Shown in pieces: positions 1-7,789 of a stretch of 20,376 bases of DNA. The notes under the pieces are model-generated. The model ran no database searches. It was not told where the DNA came from and saw only the letters and a list, made by a program, of their open reading frames with translations. The number at the start of each line of letters is the position of its first letter. The stretch's first letter is position 1. A program made the position numbers and the translations under genes. Source of the stretch: a bacterium (lineage in GTDB: Bacteria; JAJVIF01; JAGGVT01); the NCBI GenBank assembly GCA_021157815.1, contig JAGGVT010000045.1:1-20376 (forward strand), written 5' to 3'.

Positions 1-317
1 ATCGATCGGACAATTGTTTGCAAATGTAAAAAATACTTCCCCCCGCTCGCGGGGGGATTAAGGGGGGGACAAGATGTAAACCCAATTATCCAAGAAGTGA
101 ATCAGGCATGCCAGGAAAGGTATAGCAAACAAGTTCTCCCCCACCCCGGCCCTCCCCGCGAGCGTGGAGGGAGCATACTGTCTTTTCCCTTCGCAAGTGT
201 ATCGATCGGACAATTGTTTGCAAATGTAAAAAATACTTCCCCCCGCTCGCGGGGGGATTAAGGGGGGGACAAGATGTAAACCCAATTATCCAAGAAGTGA
301 ATCAGGCATGCCAGGAA
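1..317. repeat. Direct repeat, 200-bp period, with GC-rich hairpins
   Basis: Bases 1-117 recur identically at 201-317. The first copy may extend left beyond the window. Each copy holds a hairpin with a C6/G6 stem (39-56 and 239-256) followed by a G-rich tail. The spacer 118-200 carries a related hairpin in opposite orientation (stem CCCTCC at 150-155, GGAGGG at 166-171), so the unit can also fold back on itself. The copies end in a motif (AAGTGAATCAGGCATGCC, about 97-114 and 297-314) that recurs in diverged form near 5554-5630. No gene is visible here. An assembly artefact at a contig edge is possible, because the copies are identical and begin at base 1. Confidence 0.9.
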
Positions 318-362
318 TGTGGCTATGCCTTTATTGATGTCCGTGTTTCTGGTAAAATCAAA

Positions 363-386
363 TCGCCAAATAAAAGGCGAATTTTT
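363..386 (+). terminator. Rho-independent terminator of an upstream gene
   Basis: A TCGCC/GGCGA stem (363-367 and 376-380) with an 8-base A-rich loop is followed by A, five T, C and five T. It lies upstream of the mutase gene on the plus strand. It would end transcription coming from the left, or from the repeat region, so the mutase needs its own promoter. No complete gene in the window feeds into it. Confidence 0.6.
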
Positions 387-436
387 CTTTTTGTGAATTC
401 AAAACCTTGTTCATAAACACATCGGAGAATTAAATC

Positions 437-2113
437 ATGGGTAAAAGCGGCAAAAAAATGGAAGCGGAGATAAAAAAACAAAAGGATGGCGGGAAAAAAT
501 CCGCAAGCGTTCCAGAAGAGGTCGGCAAGAATCGTATTTTCGACACCATCAGCGGACGTAAAACAAAAGAGTTATATAAACCCGAGGATTTGGGCGATTG
601 GAACTATGACGAAAAACTGGGCAATCCGGGCGAATACCCCTTCACTCGCGGCGTTCATCCGACCATGTACCGCGGACGGTTATGGACCATGCGCCAGTTT
701 GCCGGATTCGGAAGCGCATTTGATTCAAACGAACGATATAAATTCCTGATTAACAACGGACAAACCGGGCTTTCAGTCGCATTCGACATTCCAACCTTAA
801 TGGGAATTGATTCTGACGCCCAACTGGCAAATGGTGAAGTTGGCAAATGTGGCGTGGCTATTGCATCTCTGGATGACATGGAGGTTCTTTTCGACGGAAT
901 CGACCAGGGTAAAATCACAACCTCGATGACCATCAACGCTCCAGCAGCGATAATTTGGGCAATGTACCTTGCAGCTGGTGAGAAAAAGGGAATTCCTCTT
1001 GAGAAAATGGGCGGAACAATCCAGAACGATATTCTAAAGGAATTCATCGCCCAGAAGGAATGGGTGTATCCGCCGGAACCTCACATGAAATTAATCGTGG
1101 ATACAATCGAATTCGGCACGAAATACGTTCCACGCTGGAATACAATTTCAATCAGCGGATACCATATTAGAGAAGCGGGTTCAACCGCGGGGCAGGAACT
1201 GGCATTCACGCTGTCCGATGGGCTTGAATATGTCAGATGGGCGGTCAAACGTGGAATTGATGTGGATGATTTCGCTCCAAGGCTAAGCTACTTCTTCAAT
1301 TCGCATCTTGAGTTTTTCGAGGAGATCGCGAAAATGCGCGCTGCCAGACGTATCTGGGCGCGTGAAATGAAAGAAACTTTCGGCGCAAAAAATCCAAGAA
1401 GCCTCTACATGCGATTCCACACACAGACAGCCGGGTGCTCGCTTACCGGTGAACAGCCATTGAATAACATAATCCGATCGACTCATGAGGCTATGGCTGC
1501 TATTTTAGGCGGAACTCAGAGCCTGCACGTTAATTCATACGATGAGGTCCTTGCTCTTCCCAGTGAACACGCCGCTCAGATGTCTCTTCGAACACAACAG
1601 ATTCTCGCGTTTGAAAGCGGAATTACAAATACGGTTGATCCTCTCGCGGGTTCATACTATGTGGAAAAACTTACGGATGAACTGGAGGAAGAGGCATACG
1701 ATTACTTCAGGCGTATCGAGGAAAACGGCGGCATGCTGGCATCAATAGACCAGGGATTCCAGCAGCGTGAAATTGCCGAGGCGGCTTTCAGATACCAGCG
1801 CGAAATCGAAAAGGATGAAAGAGTAATCGTCGGAGTTAACGGTTATGTAACCGAGGAAGCCCTTCCAATTGAAATCCTTCAAATTGATGAGGAAGTCGAA
1901 AAACTTCAACGTAAACGTCTGAAAGAACTTAGAAATCGTCGAAATGAAAAGGAGGCATTGGATTCACTCAAAGAACTAAAGCAAACGTGCATTGATGAAA
2001 CGAACTCGATGCCGGCATTGATTCGAGCGTCCAAAGCGGGATGCTCACTCGGTGAAATGGTCGATTGCATGAAAGAGGTTTACGGCGAATACGAAGAACC
2101 ACCAATCTTTTGA
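437..2113 (+). CDS. Acyl-CoA mutase large subunit (methylmalonyl/isobutyryl-CoA mutase type)
   Basis: This is the catalytic TIM-barrel subunit of an adenosylcobalamin-dependent acyl-CoA mutase, which moves a thioester group between adjacent carbons of a short acyl-CoA. At 558 residues it matches the separate large-subunit form. There is no C-terminal B12-binding domain, so a small B12-binding partner is required and is not in this window. Family motifs are clear: [17 protein letters not shown] (76-92), GTIQND (193-198), SGYH with His243, and SLHVNSYDE. By recalled alignment to Propionibacterium methylmalonyl-CoA mutase, its Tyr89 and Arg207 correspond here to Phe88 and Gln206. That is the pair reported for isobutyryl-CoA mutase, so annotation as methylmalonyl-CoA mutase would be risky. 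The Lys-rich first 30 residues are a short extension. The start follows GGAGA at 424-428. The next feature downstream is a repeat array, not a partner gene. Confidence 0.93.
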   Translation: MGKSGKKMEAEIKKQKDGGKKSASVPEEVGKNRIFDTISGRKTKELYKPEDLGDWNYDEKLGNPGEYPFTRGVHPTMYRGRLWTMRQFAGFGSAFDSNERYKFLINNGQTGLSVAFDIPTLMGIDSDAQLANGEVGKCGVAIASLDDMEVLFDGIDQGKITTSMTINAPAAIIWAMYLAAGEKKGIPLEKMGGTIQNDILKEFIAQKEWVYPPEPHMKLIVDTIEFGTKYVPRWNTISISGYHIREAGSTAGQELAFTLSDGLEYVRWAVKRGIDVDDFAPRLSYFFNSHLEFFEEIAKMRAARRIWAREMKETFGAKNPRSLYMRFHTQTAGCSLTGEQPLNNIIRSTHEAMAAILGGTQSLHVNSYDEVLALPSEHAAQMSLRTQQILAFESGITNTVDPLAGSYYVEKLTDELEEEAYDYFRRIEENGGMLASIDQGFQQREIAEAAFRYQREIEKDERVIVGVNGYVTEEALPIEILQIDEEVEKLQRKRLKELRNRRNEKEALDSLKELKQTCIDETNSMPALIRASKAGCSLGEMVDCMKEVYGEYEEPPIF

Positions 2114-2120
2114 AAGACGG

Positions 2121-2416
2121 TTAGCAGGTTAGCAGGTTAGTAAGTTAGCAGGTTAGTAGGTTAGTAGGTTAGAAAGTTAGCAGGTTAGTAGGTTAGCAAG
2201 TTAGTAAGTTAGTAGGTTAGTAAGTTAGCAGGTTAGTAAGTTAGTAAGTTAGCAGGTTAGTAAGTTAGCAAGTTAGTAAGTTAGCAGGTTAGTAAGTTAG
2301 CAAGTTAGCAGGTTAGCAAGTTAGCAGGTTAGTAAGTTAGCAGGTTAGCAAGTTAGCAGGTTAGTAAGTTAGCAAGTTAGTAAGTTAGCAGGTTAGTAAG
2401 TTAGTAGGTTAAAAAG
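2121..2416 (+). repeat. 8-bp tandem array, 36 units of TTAG[C/T]A[G/A]G
   Basis: From 2121 to 2408 the sequence is 36 consecutive 8-base units without one indel, followed by a decayed unit (TTAAAAAG). Only positions 5 and 7 vary. My unit counts are TTAGCAGG 12, TTAGTAAG 12, TTAGCAAG 6, TTAGTAGG 5 and TTAGAAAG 1. Units 17-22 (2249-2296) equal units 30-35 (2353-2400), and units 24-27 equal units 28-31, so the array grew by block duplication. The period is not a multiple of three and TAG occurs in every unit, so it does not code. The plus strand has almost no C. It starts 7 bases after the mutase stop codon. Confidence 0.97.
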
Positions 2417-2451
2417 AAAAGAACACTCAACTGTCATTCCGTACTAAATTC

Positions 2452-2497
2452 GTAACCCGGTGTCCCTTCATCGGGGTCCCGGCGTTACATATTTTTT
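2452..2497 (+). terminator. Hairpin plus T-run between the two repeat arrays
   Basis: GTAACCCGG (2452-2460) pairs with CCGGCGTTAC (about 2479-2488) with one bulged base, and a run of T follows at 2492-2497. It could be the terminator of the mutase transcript, in which case the 8-bp array is transcribed as its 3' tail. The stem shares GTAACCCGG with the foldback element at 5506-5659, so it may instead be a mobile palindrome relic. Confidence 0.4.
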
Positions 2498-2508
2498 CCC
2501 GTGCTTAA

Positions 2509-2540
2509 CCTGCTAAACTGCTAACCTACTAACTTTCTAA
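2509..2540 (-). repeat. Short inverted array of the same 8-bp unit
   Basis: Four in-phase units on the minus strand read TTAGAAAG, TTAGTAGG, TTAGCAGT, TTAGCAGG, with decayed copies on both sides. The unit is the same as in the main array 100 bases to the left but in opposite orientation, including the rare TTAGAAAG variant. A transcript or single strand through both could pair around the hairpin at 2452-2488. Confidence 0.9.
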
Positions 2541-2784
2541 CTTATTCTTAAAGTCTGTGATATAATCTTCCAGATTTGAATTGCTTTAATAAGAACGAAC
2601 CTGCCTTGATTTTGGGTTGTCTTATTTGGCAAATACATATAAAATATGAATGGTTCCCGGACTCGGTGAGTGCGAGTAAGGGAAATTGTATTTTTATGTG
2701 TGAATGATAGATTGATTCGCGGTAAGCGTATATCAAGGCATTTATAGTTTTTATAATCCAACATTATCCTCAGGGAGGATAGAG
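2541..2784 (+). promoter_or_regulatory. Leader of the 500-aa lipoprotein: two -10-like sites and a hairpin
   Basis: TATAAT occurs at 2561-2566 and again at 2752-2757, neither with a convincing -35. Between them lies a hairpin at 2654-2684 (TTCCC/GGGAA outer, ACTCG/CGAGT inner). A start from the first site gives a leader of about 210 bases containing this hairpin; the second gives a short leader. A strong Shine-Dalgarno GGGAGG is at 2773-2778. I recognise no riboswitch family. Confidence 0.35.
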
Positions 2785-4287
2785 ATGTTCTTAAGAAACC
2801 AAATCATGTTCGTACTCGTGGTGCTGCTTGCAATTTCAATGGCAGCTTGTTCAAGCGGAGGAACAACACCGGCGCAGGATGGCGGTAATCCTGATAACAA
2901 TGATGAACCCGACAGAATTTCAGGTACTGTAACTGATGATGGCGTTCCGGTTGAGGGTGTCGAGGTTGTCGCTTACGATGTTACGAACGGTTCCCTTATT
3001 GCTAATGATACAACCGATGTGGATGGTGTTTACAAACTGAACCCGTTCGGTGGGCAGTATATTATTGTCGCGGTTGGTGAAACCGTTTACGCTGAGCCGG
3101 AGCATATAAATCTTGCCAATGATGGCTCCACGCACCGGCTGGATCTTCACATGAAACGTTTTCAAAACCAGAATATGAACGGATTCATTTTCTGCCGTAT
3201 CATGAATGAGGACAATGACACACCGATTCCAAACGCCAGAGTGAAATTTGGCCATCATGAAGGCTTCTCGGATGCATGGGGATTCTGCTTTATGGTTGGA
3301 TTCGCTGTTCAGGACACATATAAATTTGAGGTCAGCGCTGGTGGTTTTAATGCCAGAATTCACGAAGTCAGAAGAAATCAGTTTGATAGAAACCTGATTC
3401 TAAAAGCTGACCTTTTCCAACTGACGCCAACCAGTGATATTGGAGCATCAATCGGTGGTGTTGTAAGGGATATCGCCTCAGGCAGCGACCTTGGCGGCGT
3501 CTTTGTTACAATTGAGAAACCAAACACCGAATTCGTTCCCATAACATACATGACCAATCTTGGCGGTGTTTACAGGTTCTATAATCTGGAAAAGGGAACT
3601 TATGTTCTTACCTCCCAAAGAACCGGTTATTTGGATGATACAACCCAGCTGATAATCAATGATGAAGAGGGTTATTTCACTATCTTCCTGACTCCGAATG
3701 TCGAGGAAATGGCGACAATCACCGGCTTCGTTTATGACAGAACCGGCTCAATGCCGATACCGAACGTGGTTGTAACAATCAGCAATCCGATTTTCGGCGA
3801 AAAAGAGGAAAGTATCTCGGATGGTCTTGGACGATTCAGTTTTGCCGGACTGGTTTATGGTGATTACTATATCTTCGCGAATCCAATTAACCCTCTTTTT
3901 GTGCCGCAGGGGGCGGCAGTTACGCTCAACGAGGAACTTCACGAAATGCAGTTCAACATGAAGTTCAACGAGGCGGGAGCTATCATGGGGAAAGCGTTGA
4001 CTGTTGAGAACGCGTCAGTTGATCCGCCAATTCCACCTCAGCCGGTGTCCGGAGCAAAGATAATTGCGGAGAAAATGGGCGCTCCGATGAGTGGTTTAAG
4101 ATTTGAAACCAATACTGATGGCCGTGGCGAATTTGCAATCAACGGAGTACTACCCGGCACATACCTTTTAAAACTGGAGTATAAATACGCCGGTGACAAA
4201 AAACATTTAGAAACTGAAGAGAATGTACCTGTAAACGCCGGTGCGGCAACCAGCGTTGATTTCATCGATTTACCCTGGCTTGAATAA
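2785..4287 (+). CDS. Lipoprotein with five carboxypeptidase-regulatory-like domains
   Basis: A 500-residue secreted lipoprotein of unknown function. The N-terminus is a type II signal peptide: hydrophobic stretch 8-19 and lipobox MAAC with the lipidated Cys22, then a Ser/Gly/Asp/Asn-rich linker (23-42). The rest divides into about five beta-sandwich repeats of the carboxypeptidase regulatory-like type, roughly 43-124, 131-214, 221-305, 311-396 and 398-497. Each begins with a GxV-like strand, has a 'proline-ixgaxV' turn, and a Gly-rich DGxGxF-like turn (VDGVYKL, NLGGVYRF, DGLGRFSF, DGRGEFAI) followed by a GxY strand. The second repeat is most diverged (DAWGFCF). Such domains are usually structural or carbohydrate- or protein-binding; there is no catalytic domain. 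The start is fixed by GGGAGG seven bases upstream. It is monocistronic, closed by a strong terminator. Cys22 matches the lipidation position of the two small lipoproteins at 15552 and 16088. Confidence 0.9.
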   Translation: MFLRNQIMFVLVVLLAISMAACSSGGTTPAQDGGNPDNNDEPDRISGTVTDDGVPVEGVEVVAYDVTNGSLIANDTTDVDGVYKLNPFGGQYIIVAVGETVYAEPEHINLANDGSTHRLDLHMKRFQNQNMNGFIFCRIMNEDNDTPIPNARVKFGHHEGFSDAWGFCFMVGFAVQDTYKFEVSAGGFNARIHEVRRNQFDRNLILKADLFQLTPTSDIGASIGGVVRDIASGSDLGGVFVTIEKPNTEFVPITYMTNLGGVYRFYNLEKGTYVLTSQRTGYLDDTTQLIINDEEGYFTIFLTPNVEEMATITGFVYDRTGSMPIPNVVVTISNPIFGEKEESISDGLGRFSFAGLVYGDYYIFANPINPLFVPQGAAVTLNEELHEMQFNMKFNEAGAIMGKALTVENASVDPPIPPQPVSGAKIIAEKMGAPMSGLRFETNTDGRGEFAINGVLPGTYLLKLEYKYAGDKKHLETEENVPVNAGAATSVDFIDLPWLE

Positions 4288-4311
4288 TCAAAACAGGAAT
4301 AATAAAATATC

Positions 4312-4339
4312 AAAACCCGGACAAGATGTCCGGGTTTTT
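4312..4339 (+). terminator. Rho-independent terminator of the lipoprotein gene
   Basis: A perfect 11-bp stem (4312-4322 with 4328-4338, core ACCCGGAC/GTCCGGGT), a 5-base loop and a T-run ending at 4339. It lies 25 bases after the stop codon. The A-run on the other side of the stem would also let it work on the minus strand. Confidence 0.92.
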
Positions 4340-4405
4340 GTTTGCTTGCTTGAAAAATACTCTTATACCAATTTGAAATCAAAATATATGAAGTCATACG
4401 TAATG

Positions 4406-4632
4406 TCATTCCCGCGAAACTCGACTTTCGACATTTCAGGCTACTTAAATACTATTAAACCATGTGCCGCCCATACAGCCGTCCCGGCTTTATGGGTGTT
4501 TGCAGCGAGGTTACGCATTTCACCCACAAATCACAAAAAGACGTGAGGTGCGGGCGGCACCCGAGAGTTGACAGAAAAATGGTATGTTTGAAAATCAACT
4601 TGCTTTCCCGACAACCCCTTTCGCGGGAATGA
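4406..4632. repeat. Nested inverted repeat (foldback element)
   Basis: Outer arms of 14 bases are exact inverses (4406-4419 TCATTCCCGCGAAA and 4619-4632). Inside them GTGCCGCCC (4464-4472) pairs with GGGCGGCAC (4552-4560), next to a small hairpin at 4470-4496. No coding frame fits the whole element. It sits between two convergent genes and looks like a non-autonomous palindromic insertion. The surrounding spacer (4340-4729) holds nothing else I can support. Confidence 0.8.
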
Positions 4633-4729
4633 AGGACTCTTAATCTTTTTGAAATGTACCAACAAAACTGATGTTTTCAGAGCTATCTATAATGCAAATC
4701 GCATGCCGGGGTTCTGCATAAACACGCAA

Positions 4730-5392
4730 TTATCGCTTCTTACCTGATGGCTTCCCGGTTTTCTTCGTCTTTTTAACCAACTGAATTTTCTGTTTCCTTG
4801 TGGTTGTATATTGAATAAGTCCACCAAAAACAGCAAGAACGGGAAAAAGAACATAAAGGTGAAATGCGTAGGCGATTATAAAACTACCAACCAGCGACAT
4901 TGTCATGACTATAAGAAGATGCGATGACAGCATATACATTATTCCGCCAATTATCATTACGAAAGCATCAAGCTGACAGGTTGGTCTAATCAACTCATAG
5001 AATTCAGAAATATTATCAATGTTATGAAAAATTTCAGGAGTGATAAGCCCCTGCGCGAACATTTTGAAAAGAATAATCCCAATTATCGCGCCTGCGATGA
5101 AGAAAATAACATGATGAAATACCATTGCAAGCGTGCTTCCGAGAACAGCGCCAATAATTCCACAAAGAATGAAAAGGAGGGTCAATGACAAACCGGATAT
5201 GGAACCATCCATCGTTACATTTTGGCAAACAAATATGCCGGCAATAGTGCCAATTACTGTACCGAACAACCGGATTGCTGAATAATACATGCTTGTGCCG
5301 AAAAACAGGAATATAACGCCGATTATCACAAGAATCCAGCGTAAGACTTCATGATCCTTCGAAATGATTCCCAAGATGATTTCCGGTTCCAT
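4730..5392 (-). CDS. Multi-pass membrane protein, DUF4203/TMEM198-like
   Basis: A 220-residue integral membrane protein of unknown function. I see about seven hydrophobic segments (roughly 16-34, 37-56, 66-86, 92-112, 141-157, 158-178, 178-196), rich in Gly and small residues (IGTIAGIF, GIIGAVLGS, GAIIGIILF). A Lys-rich cytoplasmic tail (199-220) ends the protein, and there is no cleavable signal. The paired Gly-rich hairpins and length fit DUF4203/TMEM198-type proteins, but this is a resemblance only. The Shine-Dalgarno is weak (AGGA about 10 bases upstream). It is alone on the minus strand, facing the 500-residue lipoprotein, with no partner that hints at a role. Confidence 0.72.
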   Translation of the reverse strand: MEPEIILGIISKDHEVLRWILVIIGVIFLFFGTSMYYSAIRLFGTVIGTIAGIFVCQNVTMDGSISGLSLTLLFILCGIIGAVLGSTLAMVFHHVIFFIAGAIIGIILFKMFAQGLITPEIFHNIDNISEFYELIRPTCQLDAFVMIIGGIMYMLSSHLLIVMTMSLVGSFIIAYAFHLYVLFPVLAVFGGLIQYTTTRKQKIQLVKKTKKTGKPSGKKR

Positions 5393-5505
5393 GATATATG
5401 TCCTGAGTTAAATCTGATTAAACTCAAAGATATTTTAATTCTATCAAAAGATGATAATTAGGCAAGCAATGGTTATTGAAAACGCCAAATAAAAAATGAT
5501 GAATT

Positions 5506-5659
5506 GTAACCCGGTCATGCTGTCTTGTGCACAGTTGACAATTTTCTATGATGTAAATCAGGCATGCCGGGGAGGTGGTTATTTATGCGGGACCCCGGCA
5601 TGCTTAATTCACTTAATAGGTAATTGTTGATTTTATTCGGGACTGCATGACCGGGTTAC
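5506..5659. repeat. 154-bp nested palindrome (MITE-like foldback)
   Basis: The ends GTAACCCGGTCATGC (5506-5520) and GCATGACCGGGTTAC (5645-5659) are exact inverses. Inside, GCATGCCGGGG (5562-5572) and CCCCGGCATGC (5593-5603) are again exact inverses, and the AT-rich parts between are loosely inverted too. Read on the minus strand, the right half (5593-5630) resembles the tail of the direct repeat at 78-114 and 278-314. No ORF is present. Confidence 0.85.
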
Positions 5660-5734
5660 AGCGAAAATCTATCTTTTCAAACAACCCTTATAGATTTAAA
5701 CAGTAATTATATTTAAAAAATATCAAAATAATTT

Positions 5735-5764
5735 TTGACACCATATAAGATTCAAGGGTATCCT
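5735..5764 (+). promoter_or_regulatory. Candidate sigma-70 promoter upstream of ABC operon
   Basis: A consensus TTGACA (5735-5740) is followed after 18 bases by TATCCT (5759-5764, 4 of 6). A start near 5771 would give the ABC operon a leader of about 220 bases, or mark a small RNA. In the gene-free stretch 5660-5992 I see no other clear structure. Confidence 0.4.
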
Positions 5765-5951
5765 ACTCTGCTGTACGCTCGTTTAGCTTCTGGTAAAGAA
5801 TGTCTGCACAAGGATGTTTCCATCATGAGGATTTGGTAGTTAGGCGCATATGTCGTAATTGAATATCTGGGTAGCATGATGACAAGCCTGATTTACCGGG
5901 TCTGTGTTCCCATAGTTGTTTTCAATTTATTTGTTTTATTATGTTTTGGAT

Positions 5952-5957
5952 TATAAT
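5952..5957 (+). promoter_or_regulatory. -10-like site near ABC operon start
   Basis: TATAAT at 5952-5957 lies 35 bases before the first ABC gene. The -35 region is poor (TTGTTT at 15-base spacing). The ATG at 5993 is preceded by TGAGGA about nine bases upstream. Confidence 0.3.
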
Positions 5958-5992
5958 TGGGCTGGATACCTTAATGTCCTGAGGATAAAGTC

Positions 5993-7789
5993 ATGTGGCA
6001 TCATGATGATGGCGAGGAAGCTAAACGGGAAATATCCAACTTTGTGATCCTTGCCTGGATAATACAGTTTTTAAAGCCTCACTGGAAACTTCTTTCAATT
6101 GTGGTTATTCCCATGATCCTTGGAATATACCTGCAATTGCAGATTCCGCAGATTCTGCGCCACATAATTGACGACAACATCATGACCGGCGAAATGCGGG
6201 ATGTCTATGTGTCGCTTGCAAGGTACATAACATTTATGCTGTCATCTCTTGTGCTTGGATATACATTCCAGGTGCTTCTCGCGCGTATGGGATTGAGAAT
6301 CATCATGACTCTCAAAAGGCAATTACTCCGGCATGTTCTAAGTCTCGATTTGAAATTTTTCGGTGAGTACACACCGGGTACGCTGATAGCGCGTGTGGAA
6401 AGCGATACGGAACGCTTAAGGCAGCTATTCACGGAAGTTACTTTCAGTATGCTGCGAACTCTTTTCGTCGTTGGGTTCGTTGTTTTCTATATGATAAGAG
6501 AAAACAGGGAAGTCGCCCTGACCATTTTGACTGTTGTTCCTGTTCTGCTTGTCCTAACTTTAATCTTCCTGCGTTTCATTCGAAAGTACTACCGTAACAT
6601 TAGAGAGAAATACGCGCAGGTTCTGAGTTTCATAACTGAATATGTTCAGGGCGTCGATGTTATCCAGCTTTACAACTACGACAAACGCGCCAAAGAACGC
6701 CTGCAGGAAAGGAACATAGCGAAATATCGAGTTGAAAAAGCGGCTGCGTTTTTCGAGTACGGCTTCTGGGGATTTTTCTGGACAGCGGAGATTATCGCAA
6801 TCATGATTGCGCTGTCAACCGGGACATCGCGAATCCTGAACGGCGCGATGACTATCGGTACGCTTGTCATGTTCATGGAATATATCAGGCAGGTTTTCTT
6901 CCCGCTCATGATGTTCTCCGAGCAGCTTAATTTTATACAGAGAGCGTTAGTCAGCGCGGAGAGAGTCTATAAAATAATTCATAAGACATCGTCTGTGAAG
7001 GATCCGGCCAAAAGTGATAAAAAGCCAACTCTTGAAAAGGAAATCCGATTTGAGAATGTATCGTTTGGTTATGAAAAGGACAATAATGTTCTTCACGATG
7101 TCAGTTTCAAAATAAGCGCTGGTGAAAAAGTTGCGCTTGTTGGCGCTAGCGGTGGCGGTAAATCTACAGTTGTAAATCTACTGTGCCGATTCTATGACCC
7201 TATCGAGGGGCGAATCCTGGCGGATGGTGTCGATATTCGTGAGTTCAACCAGAAAGACTGGCGCGAATTAATCGGTCTTGTGCTGCAGGACGTTTACCTG
7301 TTTCCCGGATCAATTGCTGACAACCTTCGTGTAATGGACCCGAACATTCCTCTGGAGCGCGTTGAAAAAGCCGCTGGGATTGTACGGGCTGATGAATTTA
7401 TCCGCAAAATGCGTGAGGGATACCAGAGTGAACTAGCAGAACGCGGCGCCAACCTGTCAGTGGGAGAACGCCAATTGTTGAGCTTCGCTCGCGCGTTGTC
7501 ATTCGACCCGCCGTTGTTAATCCTTGATGAGGCAACCAGTTCAGTTGACCCATACACGGAACGCCTGATTCAGGAAGGTATCGACAAACTGCTAAAAGGG
7601 AGAACATCCCTTGTGGTGGCACATCGATTATCCACCATTCTTAATTCAGACAGGATAATCGTCGTTGATGGCGGCCGTATAGTCGAGAAGGGAACTCACG
7701 AGGAACTACTCAAAAAAGGCGGATTGTATAAGCATCTGTATGAATTGCAGTTTTCATCCTCCATTATTGATGAGGGAGGTGAAGTATGA
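5993..7789 (+). CDS. ABC exporter half-transporter, catalytic-Glu subunit
   Basis: A 598-residue membrane-bound ATP-driven exporter half: type I exporter membrane domain (about 20-320, six segments), then a nucleotide-binding domain. Visible motifs are A-loop Tyr360, Walker A GASGGGKST (384-392), Q-loop Gln432, signature LSVGERQ (488-494), Walker B LLILDE with catalytic Glu513, and H-loop His544. The signature departs from LSGGQ (Val in place of the first Gly, Glu in place of Gln), while the catalytic Glu is intact. The next gene shows the opposite pattern, so the two make a heterodimer. The gene overlaps the next by four bases (ATGA at 7786-7789), indicating translational coupling. The substrate cannot be told; relatives export drugs, lipids or peptides. 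Confidence 0.96.
   Translation: MWHHDDGEEAKREISNFVILAWIIQFLKPHWKLLSIVVIPMILGIYLQLQIPQILRHIIDDNIMTGEMRDVYVSLARYITFMLSSLVLGYTFQVLLARMGLRIIMTLKRQLLRHVLSLDLKFFGEYTPGTLIARVESDTERLRQLFTEVTFSMLRTLFVVGFVVFYMIRENREVALTILTVVPVLLVLTLIFLRFIRKYYRNIREKYAQVLSFITEYVQGVDVIQLYNYDKRAKERLQERNIAKYRVEKAAAFFEYGFWGFFWTAEIIAIMIALSTGTSRILNGAMTIGTLVMFMEYIRQVFFPLMMFSEQLNFIQRALVSAERVYKIIHKTSSVKDPAKSDKKPTLEKEIRFENVSFGYEKDNNVLHDVSFKISAGEKVALVGASGGGKSTVVNLLCRFYDPIEGRILADGVDIREFNQKDWRELIGLVLQDVYLFPGSIADNLRVMDPNIPLERVEKAAGIVRADEFIRKMREGYQSELAERGANLSVGERQLLSFARALSFDPPLLILDEATSSVDPYTERLIQEGIDKLLKGRTSLVVAHRLSTILNSDRIIVVDGGRIVEKGTHEELLKKGGLYKHLYELQFSSSIIDEGGEV

Noticed and set aside
58-285. 75-codon minus-strand ORF in the left repeat
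   Set aside because: It lies wholly within duplicated GC-rich hairpins and reads repeat sequence, not a protein family.
655-1047. 130-codon minus-strand ORF inside the mutase gene
   Set aside because: It is an antisense shadow of a strongly conserved coding frame, with no independent support.
2121-2408. CRISPR-like array
   Set aside because: The unit is only 8 bases, with no unique spacers and no cas genes nearby; it is a tandem repeat.
4241-4546. 101-codon plus-strand ORF after the lipoprotein
   Set aside because: It starts inside the lipoprotein gene and runs through its terminator and a foldback element, with no Shine-Dalgarno or family signal.
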